Source: Alteribacillus bidgolensis
GTDB lineage: Bacteria > Bacillota > Bacilli > Bacillales > Marinococcaceae
DNA: 64,000 bases
Assembly: GCF_002886255.1 (NCBI RefSeq)
Contig: NZ_KZ614149.1
Coordinates: 1,364,001-1,428,000 of the forward strand
Direction: 5' to 3'
Part shown: piece by piece, positions 55,142-63,695 of the stretch
Numbering within the stretch: the stretch's first letter is position 1
How the letters are laid out: the number at the start of each line of letters is the position of its first letter
The notes under the pieces: model-generated
What the model was told of the DNA's origin: nothing
Databases searched by the model: none
Seen by the model: the letters and a program-made list of their open reading frames with translations, nothing else
Program-made: the position numbers and the translations under genes

Positions 55142-56404
55142 ATGGGAAAAGTTAAAAATCGTTGGCTTATTGCCTTATCAGCCGTTGGCATCCACCTCTC
55201 TATAGGTTCTGTCTATGCATGGAGTAATTTTACCCAGCCATTAACGGAGCAATATGGATGGTCGGACAGCCAAGTACAGCTAACCTTTAGTTTAGCTATC
55301 TTATTTTTAGGATTATCTGCTGCTTTTATGGGACACTTCGTAGAAAAGTACGGCCCTAAAACTGCAGGGTTAGTTGCTGCTGCCTTTTTTGGCGTTGGGG
55401 TTGCTGGTTCAGGTGTGGCTGTAAATATGGAATCTTTGACCCTTCTGTATATCTTTTATGGTGCACTCGGGGGAATCGGCCTTGGCGTTGGTTATATTGC
55501 ACCGGTATCCACGTTAGTCAAATGGTTTCCCGACCGAAGAGGTTTAGCAACTGGACTTGCCATTATGGGATTTGGGTTCGCAGCAGCCATAGCCAGCCCC
55601 ATTATGGATGCTTTAATTGACTCAACAGGAATTGCGAATACATTTTTTATATTGGGAATCTCTTATTTCATCATTATGTTGTTATCCTGTCTTTATCTTG
55701 AAAAACCTCCTGAAGGCTGGCTGCCAGAAGGATTTAAAGAAAAAGCTAGTACATCTAAAATGAAAGCCAAAGAAGATTTAGCTCAATTAACGGCAAACGA
55801 AGCCGTTAAAACAAAGCGTTTTTACTTTTTATGGTTCATGCTTTTTATCAATGTGACGTGCGGTATTGCCGTTATCTCTGCCATGAAGCCATTGGCCATT
55901 GAAAGCGTTGGATTAACAACAGGTGCAGCCGCCGCTTTAGTTGGAGCATTAGGCATTGCGAATGGGCTTGGCCGTATTGGCTGGGCTGCTGTTTCAGACT
56001 ACATAGGAAGACCAAATACATATACGGCCTTCTTCGTACTGCAAATCCCTATCTTTTTCTTCCTGCCTTCCATTACACATCAAGTTGTGTATGCGGTGAT
56101 GGTTGTCATTGTATATGCCTGTTATGGAGGCGGTTTCGCTTCTGTTCCAGCGTATATTGGAGACATTTTCGGAACAAAGCAGCTTGGAGCCATTCATGGT
56201 TATATTTTAACCGCCTGGTCTGCCGCCGGCTTAGCAGGTCCTATGTTTGCAGCCTGGATGAAAGATACAACGGGGAGCTATGCAGCCAGTTTAAATTTCT
56301 TTAGCGGATTATTTATTTTAGCACTCATTATTTCCATCTTAACTCGATTAGATATTAAAAAGATTAAAAAAGAAAAAGAGTCGAAGGAGAAACTAGTAAG
56401 CTAA
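55142..56404 (+). CDS. OFA-family MFS transporter (oxalate/formate antiporter type)
   Basis: This 420-aa protein starts after AAGGAG. It has 12 membrane segments and the OFA signatures GSVYAWSNFTQPL near residue 22, GGIGLGVGYIAPVSTLVKWFPD near 115 and FGYGGGFAS-like CYGGGFASVPAYIGD near 325. The family exchanges oxalate for formate (OxlT) or carries related small organic acids. It lies 318 bases before a formate-dehydrogenase-like oxidoreductase and shares with it the tandem leader element. A joint role in uptake and oxidation of formate or oxalate is therefore likely. Confidence 0.85.
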   Translation: MGKVKNRWLIALSAVGIHLSIGSVYAWSNFTQPLTEQYGWSDSQVQLTFSLAILFLGLSAAFMGHFVEKYGPKTAGLVAAAFFGVGVAGSGVAVNMESLTLLYIFYGALGGIGLGVGYIAPVSTLVKWFPDRRGLATGLAIMGFGFAAAIASPIMDALIDSTGIANTFFILGISYFIIMLLSCLYLEKPPEGWLPEGFKEKASTSKMKAKEDLAQLTANEAVKTKRFYFLWFMLFINVTCGIAVISAMKPLAIESVGLTTGAAAALVGALGIANGLGRIGWAAVSDYIGRPNTYTAFFVLQIPIFFFLPSITHQVVYAVMVVIVYACYGGGFASVPAYIGDIFGTKQLGAIHGYILTAWSAAGLAGPMFAAWMKDTTGSYAASLNFFSGLFILALIISILTRLDIKKIKKEKESKEKLVS

Positions 56405-56422
56405 TCGAAATCTGTTTATATA

Positions 56423-56490
56423 AGAAAAACTTGGCTTATCGCCAAGTCCTTAATGGCGAAAGCCTTTAGTTTTTCTTATACCTTGATCCT
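56423..56490. repeat. conserved hairpin element, copy B
   Basis: GGCTT/AAGCC and CGCC/GGCG stems enclose a loop with AAGTCCTTA, followed by TTTAGTTTTTCTTATACCTTGATCC. Stem bases differ from copy A at 25353-25418, but pairing is kept. The loop and 3' flank are nearly identical. Here it lies directly after the OFA gene. Confidence 0.7.
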
Positions 56491-56510
56491 AATTTTCCTA
56501 AAGTAGGGTG

Positions 56511-56662
56511 AGACCTTAGCAGCGCTCCTGTTTAAGTCTGCCCGTTAAACGTCTTAGATCTAAAAAACACATATACATTTGTAACAAAGGTTGGTACTTG
56601 GCAGCGGCCCTGTTAAAGACCACCGTTATATTTTTCACCCAAGAAAGTACGGTGGTTTTTTT
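56511..56662 (+). ncRNA. tandem structured leader with attenuator before the oxidoreductase gene
   Basis: Copy 3 (56511-56539) has AGAC/GTCT, a bulged C, TTA/TAA, then GCAG/CTGT with a CGCTC loop. Copy 4 (56592-56622) has TGGT/ACCA, a bulged A, CTT/AAG, then GCAG/CTGT with a CGGCC loop. The 3' strand of copy 4 (56616-56622) is part of the 5' strand of a strong terminator. That terminator pairs ACCACCGT (56619-56626) with ACGGTGGT (56649-56656) and ends in T7. When copy 4 is folded the terminator cannot form, so the element would act as an ON switch. The gene starts 60 bases downstream. Confidence 0.75.
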
Positions 56663-56722
56663 AGCCTCTCAGCAAAGAATTGCGTATGGAAACATAGTAT
56701 TTTCCTAAAGGAGCTGATTTGC

Positions 56723-59110
56723 ATGAGTAATGTAACAAAAAAAGACCCTAAAAAAGGAACTTTACATAGCGGTCCTACCAGTATTTCAAAAATCCCCGCT
56801 CCCAAACATTGGGTAAGCCCTGTCCCGTTTGGATTAGGAAAGATTAAACCAAAACACATTCGTGACACCATGAAGGTGGCTTGGGAAAATAAAGATAACT
56901 TGAAATACGCCACAAACATTCTCACAAAAGGGGTTTGTGACGGCTGTGCCCTCGGGGTTTCCGGTTTGTATGACCAAACATTAAAAGGACCGCATATTTG
57001 CACGACCCGGTTGAATGTCTTGCGTTTAAGCACGATGCCGCCTTTAAAAGAAGAGATTGTCCATGCTGATGTGGATAGACTGCGGCAATATTCAAGCGCA
57101 GAGCTTCGTAAAATGGGACGCATCCCCTATCCATTAATCCGCCGTAAAGGGGAAAATAAATTTTCTCGAATCAGCTGGGATGGTGCGATGGATATGATCG
57201 CTGAAAAAATGAAAACATTAGATCCAAAACAATATGCTTTTTACCTTACCTCAAGAGGGATTACAAATGAATCCTATTATACCGCAGGCAAAGTTGCACG
57301 TTTTTTAGGGACAAACCATGTCGATAACGCATCCCGTATTTGTCACTCTCCATCCAAAACGGCGCTGAAGCGTTCGGTCGGTATCGGGGCGTCCAGCTGT
57401 ACGTATAAAGACTGGATCGGAACGGACGTCCTTGTATTCTGGGGAAGTGTAGCATCGAACGCTTCACCGGTATCTACCAAGTATATGCTGGCTGCTAAGA
57501 AAAAAGGTACGAAAATTATTGTTATTAATCCGTACAAAGAACCGGCCATGGATAAATATTGGGTTCCGTCCAATGCCGAATCTGCATTGTTTGGGACACA
57601 GGTTGCTGATGATTTCTACCAAGTGAATATTGGGGGCGACATTGCTTTTATGCATGGGATCATGAAGTACTGGTTTGAAATGGAAGAAGAACAGTACGGT
57701 TCTGCTATTAACCATGCATTTGTACAAGACCATGTGAATGGCTATGAAGAATTAAAAACAAAAGTCGATGAGCTTTCATGGGAGAAAATCATTCATTCTT
57801 CCGGTATGTCAAAAGAAAGGATTCGAGAATTAGCTGAATTACTAGCTAACAGCAAAAATGCTGTATTCGCCTGGGCGTTAGGGTTAACGATGCATTCCTT
57901 TGCAACAGATAACATCTCCCAAGTGGCAAACCTTGCACTGCTACGAGGCTATCTCGGCCGAGAAAATGCCGGTTTAATGCCATTTCGCGGACACTCTAGT
58001 GTACAAGGCACAGGCGAAATGGGAGCTGATCCATTTGTTCTCCCTGGCGGCGGCTGGGATGAGGACAATGTAAAACGAATCGAAGAATTATGGGGTTTTG
58101 ATCTTCCTAAATGGCAAGGTGATATTGTAGGGGTTAATCTTGAGCATGCAGCCCTTCCTGACGACCATGAGAAAAAGCTGAAACTCTACTATATGAGCGG
58201 TGGTAACTTTTTAGAAACGATGCCAAACCCTGAATTTATCGAAAAAGCTCTCTCGGAAGTAGATATTCGCGTCCATCAGGATATTATATTAAATACTTCG
58301 ACTTTAGTGGACGCGAAAGAAGCAGTGATTGTTCTTCCAGCAAAAACGCGTTTTGAACAAGAGGGCGGCGGTACCTCAACATCAACCGAGCGTATGGTTT
58401 ATTTCTCGCCTGAAATTGCAGGAAACAAGCAGCCGGTGGAAGAAGCTCGGGCGGAATGGAAAATTTATGTGGATCTTGCTAAACGAGTGAAGCCTGAAAC
58501 AGCACACCTTGTAAACTTTGAAACAGCCCAAGAGATTCGAGACGAAATTGCCAAAGCAAACCCTGATTACGATGGGATTCAACACTTGAAAAAACAAGGG
58601 GATGTCTTTCAATGGGGCGGCGCCTGGTTATGTGAAGACGGTGTATGCCCAACGCCGGACGGTCGAGGGAACTTAATTCCAATTGACATACCAAACCTTG
58701 AAAAGCCGGAAGGTACATTCTACGTAACTACAAGACGCGGCAAGCAATTTAACTCCATGGTATTTAAGGAAACAGATCCATTCAATAATGCTGGACGATA
58801 TGATGTCCTTCTGAACGCAGAAGATGCGAACACCTTAAATATTGTTGAAGGGGAAGGAATCGTTGTGTACAATCAGCATGGCGTTTTCCAAGGCAAAGCG
58901 CTCTTTACGGATATCGCACGCGGAAACATAGGACTTCACTTCCCAGAGGGCAACTTCCTAATCCCTAAAGGTATCTATGACAGTCCTTCAGGCATTCCAC
59001 AATACAGCGTTGCCGTTAAAATTGAAAAAGCAGAACGATTTAATGCCAGAAAAGACATCGACTATCTAGAGAAAAAACTAGAAGATGATGAAATCGATGC
59101 ACCTGTCTAA
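56723..59110 (+). CDS. FdhF/YdeP-family molybdopterin oxidoreductase (formate dehydrogenase-like)
   Basis: The ATG at 56723 follows AAAGGAG by nine bases; the longer frame runs through the leader terminator. The 795-aa protein has an N-terminal iron-sulphur region with Cys72, Cys75 and Cys93 (VCDGCAL, HICTTRL). The molybdopterin domains carry Cys207 in SRICHSPSKTALKRS as probable metal ligand, and the C-terminal domain is of the 4'-end fold. It resembles formate dehydrogenase alpha chains but has only three N-terminal cluster Cys, as in the YdeP group. No FdhD or electron-transfer partner is adjacent. The OFA transporter and shared leader suggest oxidation of formate or an oxalate-derived acid. 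Confidence 0.8.
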   Translation: MSNVTKKDPKKGTLHSGPTSISKIPAPKHWVSPVPFGLGKIKPKHIRDTMKVAWENKDNLKYATNILTKGVCDGCALGVSGLYDQTLKGPHICTTRLNVLRLSTMPPLKEEIVHADVDRLRQYSSAELRKMGRIPYPLIRRKGENKFSRISWDGAMDMIAEKMKTLDPKQYAFYLTSRGITNESYYTAGKVARFLGTNHVDNASRICHSPSKTALKRSVGIGASSCTYKDWIGTDVLVFWGSVASNASPVSTKYMLAAKKKGTKIIVINPYKEPAMDKYWVPSNAESALFGTQVADDFYQVNIGGDIAFMHGIMKYWFEMEEEQYGSAINHAFVQDHVNGYEELKTKVDELSWEKIIHSSGMSKERIRELAELLANSKNAVFAWALGLTMHSFATDNISQVANLALLRGYLGRENAGLMPFRGHSSVQGTGEMGADPFVLPGGGWDEDNVKRIEELWGFDLPKWQGDIVGVNLEHAALPDDHEKKLKLYYMSGGNFLETMPNPEFIEKALSEVDIRVHQDIILNTSTLVDAKEAVIVLPAKTRFEQEGGGTSTSTERMVYFSPEIAGNKQPVEEARAEWKIYVDLAKRVKPETAHLVNFETAQEIRDEIAKANPDYDGIQHLKKQGDVFQWGGAWLCEDGVCPTPDGRGNLIPIDIPNLEKPEGTFYVTTRRGKQFNSMVFKETDPFNNAGRYDVLLNAEDANTLNIVEGEGIVVYNQHGVFQGKALFTDIARGNIGLHFPEGNFLIPKGIYDSPSGIPQYSVAVKIEKAERFNARKDIDYLEKKLEDDEIDAPV

Positions 59111-59124
59111 CCATCATTAATGAC

Positions 59125-59176
59125 AAAAGGGCTGTTCCATAAGTCGATAAAACCGGCTTATTGGGGCAGCCTTTTT
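59125..59176 (+). terminator. intrinsic terminator after the oxidoreductase gene
   Basis: AAGGGCTG and CCATAAG pair with CTTAT.GG and CAGCCTT, followed by T5. Confidence 0.7.
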
Positions 59177-59231
59177 GGTGTGACTTAACAAATGATTAGA
59201 GGAATATTAGCATTTCTTCGAAATTTCATGA

Positions 59232-59271
59232 GAAAAGCCCTGTGGAGTTTATTTTCCACAGAGCTTTTAAG
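59232..59271 (-). terminator. intrinsic terminator at the 3' end of the secreted-protein genes
   Basis: AAAAGC and CTGTGGA pair with TCCACAG and GCTTTT around a T-rich loop. On the minus strand an A-rich stem and T-tract follow the gene ending at 59287. Confidence 0.65.
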
Positions 59272-59286
59272 AGCGGCAGCAAATGT

Positions 59287-59955
59287 TTATTGATTTGCTG
59301 CTTCGTCTGTTTCCTTCTCATCTGCATCTACGTCTTCTTCTGATTCTTCTGTTTCATCTTCTTCTAAACGTGCAAGAACAGTCGAATGAAAGGCAGCGTG
59401 AATGACAGCTTGCTCGCTTGCTTTTTCACTTGCCATTGCAAGCAGCTTGTTTTCAGCAGAAGGATTTACCATTTCATCTGTATTCTCTTCGGTTTCTTCA
59501 ACTCCTGTAGCTGCGTCTTCATTTCCTTCTTCTTCTGGGCCGTTTTTAGTTTCCCCATTTAATACGACGGCATCTTCTATTACTTCTTTTACTTCTTCAT
59601 CAGCTGCTTCTTCTTCAGTCGTTTCTTCTCTTGCAGCTTCCTCTTCTGTTTTTTCTTCTTTTGCTGTGTCTTCGTTATTTGAAAAATGTACGGCTGCGTT
59701 AGCTGAGGCGTTGGCTTTTGCTTGGTCGCTGGCTTTTTCACTTGCTCTTGACTTCGCTTTTTTTTCTGCAGATGGATTTTGTTTTCCTTCTGCTATCTTT
59801 TCAGCTGGAACGTTTTGTTCAACCTTAGCATGGTTCATCTGCTTACCGCCTTTTCCTGCGGCTTCGCTCACTTGAACTCCCGCTCCAATAGAAAGCACAC
59901 CTGCTAGAATGAACGTTTTTACAACTGTTTTACCGTTTAAAAGATTGATTTTCAT
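59287..59955 (-). CDS. secreted Ala/Glu-rich repeat protein
   Basis: This 222-aa protein has a signal peptide (IGAGVQVSEAAG) and a very acidic, low-complexity mature part. Two copies of a motif of the form NPSAE.K...ASEKAS.QA occur, at about residues 60-80 and 165-185, separated by Glu/Thr-rich linker. No domain is recognised. Such acidic, helical secreted proteins in halophilic bacilli may bind the wall or spore surface. It is 38 bases after a second secreted protein, which has its own 14-residue repeats, so they form an operon. Confidence 0.65.
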   Translation of the reverse strand: MKINLLNGKTVVKTFILAGVLSIGAGVQVSEAAGKGGKQMNHAKVEQNVPAEKIAEGKQNPSAEKKAKSRASEKASDQAKANASANAAVHFSNNEDTAKEEKTEEEAAREETTEEEAADEEVKEVIEDAVVLNGETKNGPEEEGNEDAATGVEETEENTDEMVNPSAENKLLAMASEKASEQAVIHAAFHSTVLARLEEDETEESEEDVDADEKETDEAANQ

Positions 59956-59993
59956 GTTTATTTCGCTCCTTCATTTCTATTATTTTTTAGGTT

Positions 59994-60848
59994 TTATACA
60001 TGACGTAAAAATGAAGGAGCAAGCTTCGGCGGTGGTGTTGGCGGTGCGTTAACCCATTGGTTACGGAAAATATGGTGTCTCTTTACAAAAGGTTGTTTCC
60101 ATCTAACTCCTAATCGAACGGTTTCACCATACAGAAAATCCAGTTTGGTCTTACTGCCCCCTTTATAATCATTGGCGGATCCAACATGAATTTTCATAGA
60201 TTGTTGAGCTTGGAGAATGTGCAGCTCCCATTCCTTCTTAGCTGGTAATGGAGAAGGTAAATCTTGTTGTGGGCGCTCTGACGCGTTAGGTTCACTAGCA
60301 GGTTCGACGTTACTTTTTTCAAATTGACGTTTATTGTTTGTTTGAACTTTTTCACGAGAATGAGGTGCTGTATCCTGAGCCGAGACAGGTTCTTTTTGTT
60401 TTTCCTTCCCCTTTTGTTTTTGCGGAGATCGATCTGATTTTGTTTCTTTTTCTTTATGTTGAACTTTTTTATGAACTGCTTCTTTTGCTTTCTCATTTGC
60501 TTGGTCCGGCAAACCCTTCGATTTTCTTTTCTTTTCAACTGAAGTGCTGCCCTTTTGACTGTTATTTTCTTTCGTAGATTGGTGCTTCGTGTCATCAGAA
60601 ACATCTCTTGATTTCCCTTTATTTTCAATAGACGTGTCAGCATTCTGATTTTTATTCGTTTGTGCGGATTGTTTCTTTGCGTTGTCTTTATTTGCTTTGG
60701 TATGTACGGCTTCTGGAACTTGATCTTGCTGAACCACGTTCCCTTTTTCTCTAGACGGATTGCCCCCTTTTTCCGCAATTGCTTGAGCAGGCAAAGATAC
60801 AGCCAATAGGAATAGTAAAGGAAGAAACACTGTAATACGTACGTTCAA
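59994..60848 (-). CDS. secreted Lys/Gln-rich repeat protein
   Basis: The start is a TTG at 60848, seven bases after AGGAGG; the longer frame includes that site. The 284-aa product has a signal peptide (LLFLLAVSLPAQAIAEK). The first 190 residues are rich in Lys, Gln, Ser and Asn, with repeats such as TSIENKGKSRDVSD and TSVEKKRKSKGLPD. The last 80 residues are more ordered, containing WELHILQAQQSMKIHVG. Unlike its acidic neighbour it is strongly basic, so the two could interact. Function unknown. Confidence 0.65.
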   Translation of the reverse strand: MNVRITVFLPLLFLLAVSLPAQAIAEKGGNPSREKGNVVQQDQVPEAVHTKANKDNAKKQSAQTNKNQNADTSIENKGKSRDVSDDTKHQSTKENNSQKGSTSVEKKRKSKGLPDQANEKAKEAVHKKVQHKEKETKSDRSPQKQKGKEKQKEPVSAQDTAPHSREKVQTNNKRQFEKSNVEPASEPNASERPQQDLPSPLPAKKEWELHILQAQQSMKIHVGSANDYKGGSKTKLDFLYGETVRLGVRWKQPFVKRHHIFRNQWVNAPPTPPPKLAPSFLRHV

Positions 60849-61535
60849 CCCTTCACCTCCTTTCCATGTCCAGCAATTTACTCTTTCATAATATTTCCAT
60901 ATGTTTTGGCTTGTCAATACTACAATGGGGTAATGGTAGCAAGATGTAATGATTGGGAACAGTTGGTTCCGGAGTTAATAGGAGTTCTTCAACGTTTAAC
61001 GTTCCTCCATAAAACTGAATAATCTATTACTAGAAACCTTGTTGTTACAATATCTCTAATCTTGCTTCCATGTTATTGCGTATATTATTTAAATTAATAA
61101 GCATATTCCCGGTCTACCTCCTTACTATTCATCCTATGGTACATATTTTTATGTATTTAATTGGCCGACTACTTTAACAAACTATATTAATAGTCAAAAC
61201 CTTCACCTAACAACTCATCTTATTTCACTAATTCTTTTACAGCATAGTTTGTATCAAGAAAATCTTTAAAGTAATACTGCTTATTTTCCCAGCTGCCGAC
61301 AGCAGTAAACTTGTAACCAGTAATAAAGTTAATAGAAATTAACATACGTATTGGATATTTGCAATTTTCGATTCATAGGTGATCAACAAGAACACCTGCT
61401 TTTATTGATTTGCAGAGGTTTTCACTAAAGAAACGGCACGAGCCTGATTTGTAAATATGTACCAGAATGCCTAACACTTTATTATTCCTTAGGTATACGC
61501 TATATCATGACAAATAAAGAAAGGAATGAAAACAA
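60849..61535. other. intergenic stretch holding one gene remnant
   Basis: On the minus strand at 61220-61345 the sequence reads FITGYKFTAVGSWENKQYYF and DFLDTNYAVKELVK to a TAA, clearly protein-like but with no start and no family I recognise. It is probably the 3' end of a lost gene. The rest holds no frame with a ribosome-binding site; a sporulation promoter for the next gene is expected but not visible with confidence. Confidence 0.4.
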
Positions 61536-62063
61536 ATGGGCAGAAAAAATAATGAAACGGAAAGCATAGAGGAAATGAATAGAGGGGGAAATACTAGTAA
61601 AAAAGGAAGCTGCGTTTTGGATGCAGTGCTTGAAATAAAAGAAGCTCAAGATGAAGCAGAGAATTTCGATGCCTGCGAAAACAAATGCAGCCGTAATTTA
61701 CTAAGCCCCACTGGAAATATTAACGGTTTGGATACGGTGCCGTTTGTTCTTCAAGCCAAAAGCGGACAATTGTTTCATGCAACAGGAGGTATTGGCCAAG
61801 ATAACTGCTTCCAGACAGTCTTTTTTCGTGTAGAAAAAGTAGATAAATGCAGCGGCTGCGCTACTTTATCTTTATTACGCCCGGATAATAACCTGGATTT
61901 TGACAATTGCTGCGTAGATCCTGCTTCTTTATGTGACGTTGAGGAACTTGAGCGCACGAGACATTGTATTGAAGTAGACCTTGATTGCTTCTGTGCGATT
62001 CAATGCCTTGATCCACAACTTGTAGGCGGCGAAATGGATAAACACCGTCCTCATTGTAAATAA
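61536..62063 (+). CDS. CotY/CotZ-family spore coat (crust) protein
   Basis: This 175-aa Cys-rich protein (about 16 Cys) has the family pattern GSCVLDAVLEIKEAQDEA, DTVPFVLQAKSGQLFHATGG and FFRVEKVDKCSGCATLSLL. The family forms the cross-linked outer coat or crust of Bacillus spores. It is followed by a strong terminator. This is the clearest sporulation marker in the window. CotY and CotZ are close paralogues and cannot be told apart here. Confidence 0.88.
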   Translation: MGRKNNETESIEEMNRGGNTSKKGSCVLDAVLEIKEAQDEAENFDACENKCSRNLLSPTGNINGLDTVPFVLQAKSGQLFHATGGIGQDNCFQTVFFRVEKVDKCSGCATLSLLRPDNNLDFDNCCVDPASLCDVEELERTRHCIEVDLDCFCAIQCLDPQLVGGEMDKHRPHCK

Positions 62064-62150
62064 AACCGCAAAAGCAGGATAAATGCACCGTTCTACTATA
62101 AAATAAAGCTCCTTTGTAAAAAATAATAACTTAAATAAAAAACTTTTTTA

Positions 62151-62194
62151 CCTCCCCCTATTACTAGCTAGTATATTGCGGGGAGGATTTTTGT
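62151..62194 (+). terminator. strong intrinsic terminator after the coat gene
   Basis: CCTCCCC and GGGGAGG form the stem around a loop with a CTAGCTAG palindrome; ATTTTTG follows. Confidence 0.8.
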
Positions 62195-62258
62195 TCACGG
62201 CACATTACTACTCCTCCATTTTGTTAATAAAAATCGCTCAAATACCTATAGATTGGAC

Positions 62259-62335
62259 TTAGCCTTTTAAAAAACGATCTACCATTTCGTTTGAATCTTC
62301 TATACCTTTTTCTCCAAGATTAATCACCTGTGAAA
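62259..62335 (-). pseudogene. short C-terminal remnant
   Basis: The minus strand reads SQVINLGEKGIEDSNEMVDRF to LKG and a stop, protein-like and without a start. It is probably the end of a lost gene. I cannot name the family. Confidence 0.3.
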
Positions 62336-62553
62336 GTTAGACAGACGATCCTAGTTTTTAAAACAAAATACTTGAGGGAGAAGATAGTATAACGGAAAAT
62401 GGCGTTTGCTTAATAGAAAGGCTGCTTGATTTAAATTTCTCTATAACATGAATTTTGTATTATATTTAACCATTGAAATATTGGAAACATTTTTTAATAT
62501 ATAAGTCGCCCCTGCATAAATTTAAAATGACACCTCTAGAAAGGATGATGAAA

Positions 62554-62946
62554 ATGGAAATACCTGTTTCAGGTTTCATGTATTCCTCTGGTTCTCTCGA
62601 TTCAAACGGAGAGCATACCCATCAACTGTATCTTACATCATGGAACAGACAACCTGTCCATGTCCACGAATTTTCTGGAGTGACATCCGTTAACGTTGGC
62701 CACCGTCATGATTACGTCGGGACCACAGAACCTGCTCCTAGTGGTGTGGAGCACACTCACGAATACATGACTATTACATCCGTTGATGCAGGACACAGAC
62801 ATGAGATTAGAGGCATAACGGGACCTGGTGTCCGAATTCCTGGAGGCGGACATTTTCATTATTTTGAAGGGGTCACTTCCGTCAATGGAGACACACCCCA
62901 TCGTCATGCATATAGAGGAAATACAGAAGGAGCTATAGACGTATAA
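62554..62946 (+). CDS. ymaF: YmaF-family protein
   Basis: The ATG at 62554 is nine bases after AAAGG; the longest frame starts 81 bases earlier without a site. The 130-aa protein is rich in His and Gly, with the repeated pattern (S/G).(D/N).GH.H: GEHTHQLYL, VGHRHDYVG, GVEHTHEYM, AGHRHEIRG, GGHFHYFEG and HRHAY. B. subtilis YmaF (about 137 aa) has the same layout. The His pairs suggest metal binding or a spore-associated structural role, which is unproven. A terminator follows. Confidence 0.85.
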   Translation: MEIPVSGFMYSSGSLDSNGEHTHQLYLTSWNRQPVHVHEFSGVTSVNVGHRHDYVGTTEPAPSGVEHTHEYMTITSVDAGHRHEIRGITGPGVRIPGGGHFHYFEGVTSVNGDTPHRHAYRGNTEGAIDV

Positions 62947-63024
62947 TTAGCCTTAGGAGCGAATGGTTTTTGAATGCTCTGTAGTGGACGCTTAAATTTG
63001 TAAAATAAAATGCTCAAAAAACAC

Positions 63025-63078
63025 AACCCCAGATAACCAAGAAAATATTTAAAAATCCTTGTGTATCTGGGGTTCTTC
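63025..63078 (+). terminator. intrinsic terminator after ymaF
   Basis: AACCCCAGATA pairs with TATCTGGGGTT (11 bases) around a 28-base loop, followed by CTTCGTTTG. Confidence 0.7.
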
Positions 63079-63191
63079 GTTTGTAATTCATATCATATCC
63101 ATAACATGCGTTTTTGCTGCCTGTATTTTATCGTTACACCCTGCCAAAAACATAGACCGGCATGTTATGGAATAAGGTTTCTACTTTCTCC

Positions 63192-63350
63192 CTATCTTCC
63201 TGCCATGAGGTACTGGGCAATCATTATCAGAGCTCTTCGCATAGATAGACGTTTAAGGGATAGATCTTTATAAGAATGTAATGTAGGATCGCCTAAAATT
63301 TTAAAAGGGTACGGACCATAGACGTCTACAAACTCTTTGATTTGTTTTGC
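63192..63350 (-). pseudogene. fragment of a redoxin (AhpC/TSA-like) protein
   Basis: The minus strand reads KQIKEFVDVYGPYPFKILGD and PTLHSYKDLSLKRLSMRRALI to a TAG at 63192. The YPF.I.GDP...Y.. L.L pattern belongs to thioredoxin-fold redoxins with AhpC/TSA relatives. The catalytic Cys region is absent. Its 5' end is joined at about 63350 to a tyrS fragment. Confidence 0.5.
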
Positions 63351-63351
63351 G

Positions 63352-63695
63352 TTTCGTCTGGAATGGACATAGCTTTTCCGTACATTTCATTGGGACTTTC
63401 ATCAATCCCAATGTAGTTTTTCTTGGATTTAGACATCTTCTCTACACCGTCAAGCCCTTCTAATAAAGGCATTACCATCGCTACTTGTGGTTCTTCATCA
63501 TATCTTTCTTGGAAATGCCGGCCCATAAAAATGCTGGTCGGTTCCACCAAGTTCAATATCACTTTTTAATATAACGGAATCATACCCCTGCATTACTGGG
63601 TAGAAAAATTCGTGCAGGGAAATAGGCTTTCCAAATGCGATGCGTTCCTCAAAATCATCCCGTTCAAGCAACTTCTTGAAGCTAACATTCACCAA
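63352..63695 (-). pseudogene. tyrS: internal fragment of tyrosyl-tRNA synthetase gene
   Basis: Two frames on the minus strand encode LLERDDFEERIAFGKPISLH, PVMQGYDSV, DIELGGTDQ, and after a frameshift FMGRHFQERYDEEPQVAMVM, LLEGLDGVEKMSKSKKNYIG and MSIPDE. KMSKS is the ATP-binding loop of class I synthetases. It spans the middle of the enzyme only; the N-terminal HIGH region and the C-terminal anticodon domain are missing. The TyrZ-like wording suggests a spare copy. Confidence 0.8.

Noticed and set aside
54944..56622. Reading the new hairpins as ANTAR targets
   Set aside because: The loops contain A..G spacing (AGCGNY), but a hexaloop would need a C-C closing pair. The conserved pairing instead gives a CGNYC pentaloop closed by CAG/CTG.
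59402..59875. 157-codon Ser-rich frame on the plus strand
   Set aside because: It is the antisense of the acidic secreted-protein gene; Ser/Ala/Val runs are a by-product of Glu/Thr/Asp-rich codons. No ribosome-binding site.
60194..60778. 194-codon Lys-rich frame on the minus strand
   Set aside because: It is a shifted frame inside the secreted Lys-rich gene, which alone has a signal peptide and a good site.
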